64,000 nt of DNA from Paenibacillus swuensis (lineage in GTDB: Bacteria; Bacillota; Bacilli; Paenibacillales; DY6): contig NZ_CP011388.1 in NCBI RefSeq assembly GCF_001644605.1, positions 4,445,501 through 4,509,500 on the forward strand, written 5' to 3'. The notes beneath the pieces were generated by a model. That model was not told the DNA's origin. It saw nothing but the letters and a program-made list of their open reading frames with translations, and ran no database searches. Of the stretch, positions 59,296-64,000 are shown piece after piece (position 1 is the stretch's first letter; each line of letters opens with the position of its first letter). Position numbers and translations under genes: made by a program.

Positions 59296-60816
59296 CTATT
59301 CCGCGAACCGAGCTCGAACATATGTCCGGGGATCTCCCCAGATCCACCCCGCAGGTGTCCACACTCTTTCTTTGGGCATATCTCGCGAATTTACCTGTAC
59401 CGTAATCGATAAGGGGAGCTCCGTACCTTGACGAAACAACGGGAAATCGGCCGAATCTCTTCCAATTTCAATATGGAAATCGAGCGTCTGTTCTTCCCCG
59501 CGGCTCCATGAAGCAGTAACATATTGCTCCGCATCCGCAGGGAAGCTCGAACCTATGTCGACATAATCCAGATACGTGCCAGTAACTACAGAACACTTTC
59601 CCTCAGGCAACCTAGCGAAGCTATATTGATAATGATTTACCGCAATCCACACATGATCCTTGTCCCAAATCCGATTGGACGGTTCAATCACCCCCGGAAG
59701 CTTTTCCCCGATGAGTCTGATGTGGAATACCAGTCCGTTCTCGTGCCAGGTCATATGAGCGGATGCGCGTAAATCCTTTTTGTCAGGCACAAAATCCAGT
59801 TCTCCGAGACTTGAACCGCCATGAAATGGCCTCTGATTATGCTCTAAAACAGCTCCATGCGGCACTGCTAATTCAGGACCCGCCGCCACATCTATATGCA
59901 CACCGCGGTTAAACGCTTGAAAGTTCCATGAATTCATCCATTCTATATAAATCTGATCGCCTTCGAACTGAATAGGCAGCCATACATGACGGGAGTCGCT
60001 AAGGTTCGGGTATCTCCATCTATCGCACATGAGAATGTACTGATTCTCTTGGCCCGCCACAGTCAGCACATAGGTCGGTTGGGAATGAAACGTGCTTTCG
60101 CGCCCAGTTCCTCTTGCAATCATCCCTTGTACTTTCCACTCGCCCATAATCGAATCCGATACAGCGTAATAGGATGCGTTCGGACTAAAACCCGTGCAGC
60201 CGGAAGCAATCATATAATATTGTTCCTGATGCTTAAACAAGGCGGGCGCTTCGCGAAATTGTCCCTGAAATACTTTCTTGAACCGCCCGTCCATGGCAAG
60301 ATAATCGGCCGTTAACAAGTTGATCTGTAAATTGGCATTATTATCCGTAGCGTGAATCAGGTAAGCTTGACCGTCATCATCCTGATACAGCGTCATATCT
60401 CGGCTCTCTGCTCCATTCGGCCGGAAACTGCCTACATATGTATAAGGTCCGTCAGGCTTGTCACTGACCGCAACTCCTGCATGAGCCAGGCCGTAGCCCT
60501 TATTCTCCACATGCATCCACATGACATAACGTCCGCTTTCCGGGTGTCTGATCACTTTGGGACGTTCAATGATGCGGTCCGGATGGAGCTCATGACCTTC
60601 CGCTTCCACCGGCGCTAGCGCGATGCCCCGATACGTCCAGTTCAATAGATCCTCAGAAGTGTAACAGCTAATACCGGGAAAACTCTTGAACCCGTCTCTC
60701 ATTTCGCCAAACCAATAGTATAGACCTTCATCATAAAGCACTCCCCCGCCATGTGCGCGAATCGGGTTTCCTTCCGTATCCAACCAGCGTTCCCCCGGCT
60801 TGAACCCATTGGTCAT
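59296..60816 (-). CDS. GH43-like five-bladed-propeller glycoside hydrolase with C-terminal CBM9-like domain
   Basis: A 506-residue protein without a signal peptide. The N-terminal motif GERWLDTEGNPIRAHGGGVL (about residues 7-26) and GLYYWFGEMRDG are typical of the GH43 branch that includes exo-beta-1,3-galactanases. Other propeller residues include Glu in RPKVIRHPESGRYVMWMH (about 89-106), ESRDMTLYQDDDGQAYLIHA (about 136-155) and FREAPALFKHQEQYYMIAS (about 186-204). From about 335 to 500 a CBM9-like beta-sandwich (WDKDHVWIAVNHYQYSFARL) follows. The likely substrate is a galactan or arabinogalactan side chain, by family only. First gene of the minus-strand carbohydrate run. Confidence 0.83.
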   Translation of the reverse strand: MTNGFKPGERWLDTEGNPIRAHGGGVLYDEGLYYWFGEMRDGFKSFPGISCYTSEDLLNWTYRGIALAPVEAEGHELHPDRIIERPKVIRHPESGRYVMWMHVENKGYGLAHAGVAVSDKPDGPYTYVGSFRPNGAESRDMTLYQDDDGQAYLIHATDNNANLQINLLTADYLAMDGRFKKVFQGQFREAPALFKHQEQYYMIASGCTGFSPNASYYAVSDSIMGEWKVQGMIARGTGRESTFHSQPTYVLTVAGQENQYILMCDRWRYPNLSDSRHVWLPIQFEGDQIYIEWMNSWNFQAFNRGVHIDVAAGPELAVPHGAVLEHNQRPFHGGSSLGELDFVPDKKDLRASAHMTWHENGLVFHIRLIGEKLPGVIEPSNRIWDKDHVWIAVNHYQYSFARLPEGKCSVVTGTYLDYVDIGSSFPADAEQYVTASWSRGEEQTLDFHIEIGRDSADFPLFRQGTELPLSITVQVNSRDMPKERVWTPAGWIWGDPRTYVRARFAE

Positions 60817-60907
60817 ACCCGGCCTCCTCTCAACTTACGATCTCCTCATCTCATTATAACGAGAAGAATAGAATGCTGACAGGGAGCTGTGTCTTCATTA
60901 GGTTGAA

Positions 60908-62007
60908 TTATGTTGTTTTTAAACTTCGACGGGCTTTGAGCTGTGAAATGATAAAGAGAATCGGGATGTAAGCATACAGTACATAAAAACCAACGGTATT
61001 GTACATCTTGGTCAACTTTTGCAACGTCTCGTAATTGGTTATAAGCATACCCAAGATGCCAATTCCCCCAAGGAGAACCAGCAAACTTATCCACTGCTTC
61101 AGATGAAAGCTTCGCTTGGCAAATCGGCAGGAAACCCAAAGACTAAGGGAAATGTTAGCTAACAGAGGTACCAAGAAAATGGATGTCACCAAATATTCCA
61201 ACCTTTGAAAGAAAGGAAGTTGAATAATCATATACATATGGAAAGTGGGCCAGATCAGGAGCCTCAATTGACCTTCGCTGAAGAACATATAGGTTATAAG
61301 GATCAGTGCCGTATAAAGGACAGTGGCAACTAGAACAGATAATTGTGCCCATTTCTGAGATTTAGCCGGCGATTTGATAAAGGGATAAAGCATGAGTAAT
61401 GCTTCTACACCGATATATTGAAGCGTCATGTCCTTTGAGGATATTAGAAATTCTTGCAGTGTATGGTCGATTAAAGGCTTCAAGTTCAACGGGTGCAGAT
61501 ATTTCCACAATAAGAATACTAATGGAATTTTACACAAAACAACGGCAAGGGTTCCCCACAAGCTTGCTCCGTTAATCGTCCGAAGACCGCCGGAAACCGT
61601 GTAATAAAACAAAATAAGGAGAATAAGTAAAATGGACCATATGGGAATCGTCGGAAAGAGCCAAACTCGGATAACGGCGATATGACTTCTACACATCAGA
61701 AATGCGCCGAATGCAAAATAGAGCAGAAAAAAAAGGTCCACTGCCTTTCCCGCGTACCTTCCAAAATAAACGCGATGGATTGCCGAAATGTCCAGTTCGG
61801 GATGGCCTGCGAAAATCCGGTAGATCATCCAGACCACCGCATGAATGCACAAACCTGTGGCAATAACAGATATCCATGCATTATATCCTGCTCCGTTAAA
61901 TATGTCCCTTTATAGGTTAAGACTCCCAAATCAACCATACTTATGAAAAGCAGGAAGAACAACAACACGGGACTAATCTGAAATTTCTCCTTGATTCCAT
62001 TGATCAT
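60908..62007 (-). pseudogene. Spore germination permease GerAB-type, frameshifted
   Basis: Endospore germinant-receptor B subunit (APC-superfamily membrane permease), normally about 365 residues. The first 38 residues (MINGIKEKFQISPVLLFFLL, then a TYKGTYLTEQ segment) are read in one frame, which stops at about 61825. The rest (GYNAWISVIATGLCIHAVVW onwards to 60908) is in the next frame. The break lies near 61880-61886 and corresponds to one missing base (or two extra) in a non-repetitive stretch. All other membrane segments are intact. It could be a recent mutation, a base-calling error, or an unusual frameshift; the in-frame ATG at 61852 would lack the first helix. It follows gerAC by 38 bases. 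Confidence 0.7.
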
Positions 62008-62045
62008 TTTAGTAAACACTCCAGATCATCATAGTAGCAAAATTG

Positions 62046-63119
62046 TTATTGACCATAACCCGTTTCCAGAATGTTGAGGTTTACATGAATTTCTTCAGTA
62101 AATGCCGGATGCTCTGTTCCAGCATTTCGAATCTGTTTCGTATGTCGAAGCACATAATCGGAAAGTCCCATTGGATCAACCCGTTTATCCTTACACAGCG
62201 CAATAAACTTCTCCAGATCTGTTGTTAGCTGTTTGCGAACTTTGTTCTCCAGTTCTCTAAACTGTTGTGCTTGTTGATCTTCAGATGCCTGCGGCATATC
62301 CTCGATATGAGCGGTAATGTCAAGTTGAATAGAAACTAAAGGACTGCGCTTTTGTTTTATGAACTTATAAGATACTTTAGATGAATTGATTTGCAATACG
62401 GTTTCGGACTTCCGGTTCTCCTGCAGCTGCAATTGCAATCTATAACTTCCATTACGGGCATTCTGCAGCAGCAGTTTAAGCAATAAAGCCTGGTTCAGAC
62501 TAATATGTGTTATGTATTTATCCCTGCGGAATAGAGCCAGACCATCCAATTTTGCTTGGTTTTGCTCCATTATTAGATAGGGTGCAAATAAGTCTCTCCC
62601 TTTTCCGTAATAATCATATAAAGCGATATGGAAATTATGTTCAGGGAGATTTCCTTCTTTCATATTCTGTCTGAGTAAACTGGATAACAAAAAAGAATTT
62701 TGGGAAACCTGGGATGCCTTCAGCAAATCGTATGCTTCCCGGTCAGCAACAGCGAGTTGCATGCGGGTGGAAATTTTCGGGTCATGGCACAAGTTGTTCA
62801 TCACTGCCTCCACGCCGGTCCGGGCATAGTCTTTCCCGAAAATAAGCATATCCAATTGTCCGTATTCCAGCGCACCCATGGTTTTCGTGTTTAGTGCCGG
62901 CATTAGACCAAGTTCCGAACGTGCGTTTGCAACATACATGGTAGCGCTCATCGTTTCCTTTTCCTTATAGTCGCCAACAAGAATGGAAGCTTTGATGTTA
63001 TCGCCTATTTGGTCATAGCCAATCGTATGGACGAGGTCTATTTTGTTTACAATCCGCTCACTGCCGCAACCTGTCAGTGTAAGCCAAAGTATGACGATCA
63101 GAATATACCTTATGATCAT
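62046..63119 (-). CDS. Spore germination lipoprotein, Ger(x)C family
   Basis: A 357-residue C subunit of a germinant receptor. Signal peptide MIIRYILIVILWLTLTGCG with lipobox Cys18; it is lipidated and faces the space between spore membrane and cortex. GerC family motifs follow, such as LVHTIGYDQIGDNIKASILV near the start, then the three-domain fold to residue 357. ATG 63119 has AAGGAGC eight bases upstream; longer frames (to 63260) would overlap gerAA and bury the signal peptide. Thirteen bases after gerAA. Confidence 0.92.
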   Translation of the reverse strand: MIIRYILIVILWLTLTGCGSERIVNKIDLVHTIGYDQIGDNIKASILVGDYKEKETMSATMYVANARSELGLMPALNTKTMGALEYGQLDMLIFGKDYARTGVEAVMNNLCHDPKISTRMQLAVADREAYDLLKASQVSQNSFLLSSLLRQNMKEGNLPEHNFHIALYDYYGKGRDLFAPYLIMEQNQAKLDGLALFRRDKYITHISLNQALLLKLLLQNARNGSYRLQLQLQENRKSETVLQINSSKVSYKFIKQKRSPLVSIQLDITAHIEDMPQASEDQQAQQFRELENKVRKQLTTDLEKFIALCKDKRVDPMGLSDYVLRHTKQIRNAGTEHPAFTEEIHVNLNILETGYGQ

Positions 63120-63132
63120 GAAGTTTAGCTCC

Positions 63133-64000
63133 TTATTCATCATCATCCCATTCCTTTTGCCTCTTCCAGGGTTTAGGATTGTAAAACTTCTTATGTTGTG
63201 TTCGTAAAAACCCCGGCCTGTCGGTAATTTTTTCATAATCGGATCGTATAAAGCTGTCACTGAAATCGCCCGGCCGGAAAGGAAACAACGGTACCATATA
63301 AGGAAAACCCAAGGAGGTCAGACGAGTAACGTGCACGAGCAGGAAACAGACGCCAATGAATATGCCGAGCGAGCCCCAATATGCGGCTAATAAGATAATT
63401 GGAAATCTCAAAAACCGGATCGTATTCGACATCTTGTAGATGGGGGTTGTAAAGGATGCAAGCGCTGAGAGACATACTACTATAATCAAAATATTACTTG
63501 CCAGCGCAGCTTCCACCGCAGCGGTTCCTACGATAATCCCCCCTACAATGCCAAGCGTTTGACCGATCTTGCTAGGGAGTCTGGCCCCCGCTTCCCGAAC
63601 AAATTCAATGATTAATTCTAAAAACAACACTTCTAACACCGGATCGAAGGGAACATTTAATCTGGAATAGATCAGGGGCTTTAACATATCCTGCGGAATG
63701 ACTTCATAATGAAAGGTCATGATAGCCACATACATGGAGCTGGCTATGATGGAAAATATAACGCCAAAGATTCGGATTATCCGAAAGAAAGAACCAATAA
63801 CCCATGGCAGGTAATAGTCTTCCGGGGAAATAAAGAAATCAAATAATGTGGATGGGCCAATGATAAAATAGGGAGAACCGTCGCTTATCACAGCTACTTG
63901 TCCCCGGATTAGGGAATAGGTGACCCTGTCTCTGCGTTCTGTGTTCAGCAACAGAGGAAAAGGTGTGTTAGAGTTATCCGTAATTAACTGGTCCAATTGT
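63133..64000 (-). CDS. Spore germination protein, GerAA family (partial)
   Basis: C-terminal 288 residues or so of an A subunit of a germinant receptor (usually 480-540 residues); the start lies beyond the right edge. Visible are the end of the N-terminal soluble domain (PLLLNTERRDRVTYSLIRGQ), the conserved RGQVAVISDGSPYF motif, and the membrane part with about five helices (from residue 60 to 245). A hydrophilic tail ends KPWKRQKEWDDDE. First visible gene of the operon A-C-B; such operons are transcribed in the forespore under SigG. Confidence 0.93.
   Translation of the reverse strand, partial: QLDQLITDNSNTPFPLLLNTERRDRVTYSLIRGQVAVISDGSPYFIIGPSTLFDFFISPEDYYLPWVIGSFFRIIRIFGVIFSIIASSMYVAIMTFHYEVIPQDMLKPLIYSRLNVPFDPVLEVLFLELIIEFVREAGARLPSKIGQTLGIVGGIIVGTAAVEAALASNILIIVVCLSALASFTTPIYKMSNTIRFLRFPIILLAAYWGSLGIFIGVCFLLVHVTRLTSLGFPYMVPLFPFRPGDFSDSFIRSDYEKITDRPGFLRTQHKKFYNPKPWKRQKEWDDDE

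Overview
This 64-kb window looks like the chromosome of an endospore-forming, plant- or soil-associated Bacillales bacterium, most probably a Paenibacillus or close relative. The evidence is a gerA-type spore germination operon at the right edge, LipO/LplB/LplC sugar transporters beside a YesM/YesN two-component pair, strong AAGGAGG-type ribosome binding sites, intrinsic terminators behind most genes, CcpA cre-like sites, and large secreted multi-domain glycosidases. No rRNA, tRNA, CRISPR array, phage or insertion sequence was recognised.

Layout. (1) 1-7.6 kb: an amino-sugar locus. On the minus strand are MurNAc-6-phosphate etherase (murQ), a lipoprotein solute-binding protein and two MalF/MalG-type permeases, the second cut by the window edge. 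An RpiR/MurR-type regulator follows, and divergently there is a GH4 phospho-beta-glycosidase overlapping the promoter region with a BadF-type sugar kinase. The set suggests import of a cell-wall sugar without a PTS, then cytosolic phosphorylation, cleavage and lactyl-ether hydrolysis. (2) 7.7-16.4 kb: housekeeping and transport genes: a TPR membrane protein, two YitT-family proteins, an Lrp regulator, a tiny Asn-rich lipoprotein, a KtrB potassium transporter with a striking 40-bp dyad at its start, a Pit phosphate transporter with its DUF47 partner, and a beta-propeller lactonase. (3) 16.5-32.4 kb: catalase, DUF1284, an FMN monooxygenase behind a leader terminator, an acidic low-complexity protein, threonine aldolase, AI-2E-type permease, SDR, a Zn/Cd P-type ATPase with a CzrA-like repressor, asparagine synthetase, and a DUF455 ferritin-like protein divergent from an AraC regulator.

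(4) 32.4-60.8 kb: a large carbohydrate-utilisation region, almost all on the minus strand. It holds a 1522-residue FN3/F5-8C multi-domain secreted protein, a 1024-residue secreted clan GH-A-like protein, a GH78-like rhamnosidase, and a catabolic operon (TIM-barrel isomerase, two zinc dehydrogenases, an AlsE/Rpe-like epimerase). A GntR/LacI chimeric regulator with an apparent operator pair lies beside that operon. Next come an AraC regulator, an alpha/beta hydrolase, the YesM/YesN pair, an Lpl-type ABC importer, a clan GH-D (alpha-galactosidase-like) enzyme and a GH43-like enzyme. Together these look built for plant cell-wall side chains such as rhamnogalacturonan or arabinogalactan: extracellular trimming, oligosaccharide uptake sensed by YesMN, and intracellular cleavage and sugar conversion.

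(5) 60.9-64 kb: a gerA-type operon (GerAA, GerAC, GerAB), in which the gerAB reading frame is broken near its 5' end.

Start codons were chosen by ribosome-binding-site position; where this differs from the longest open frame, the entry says so.
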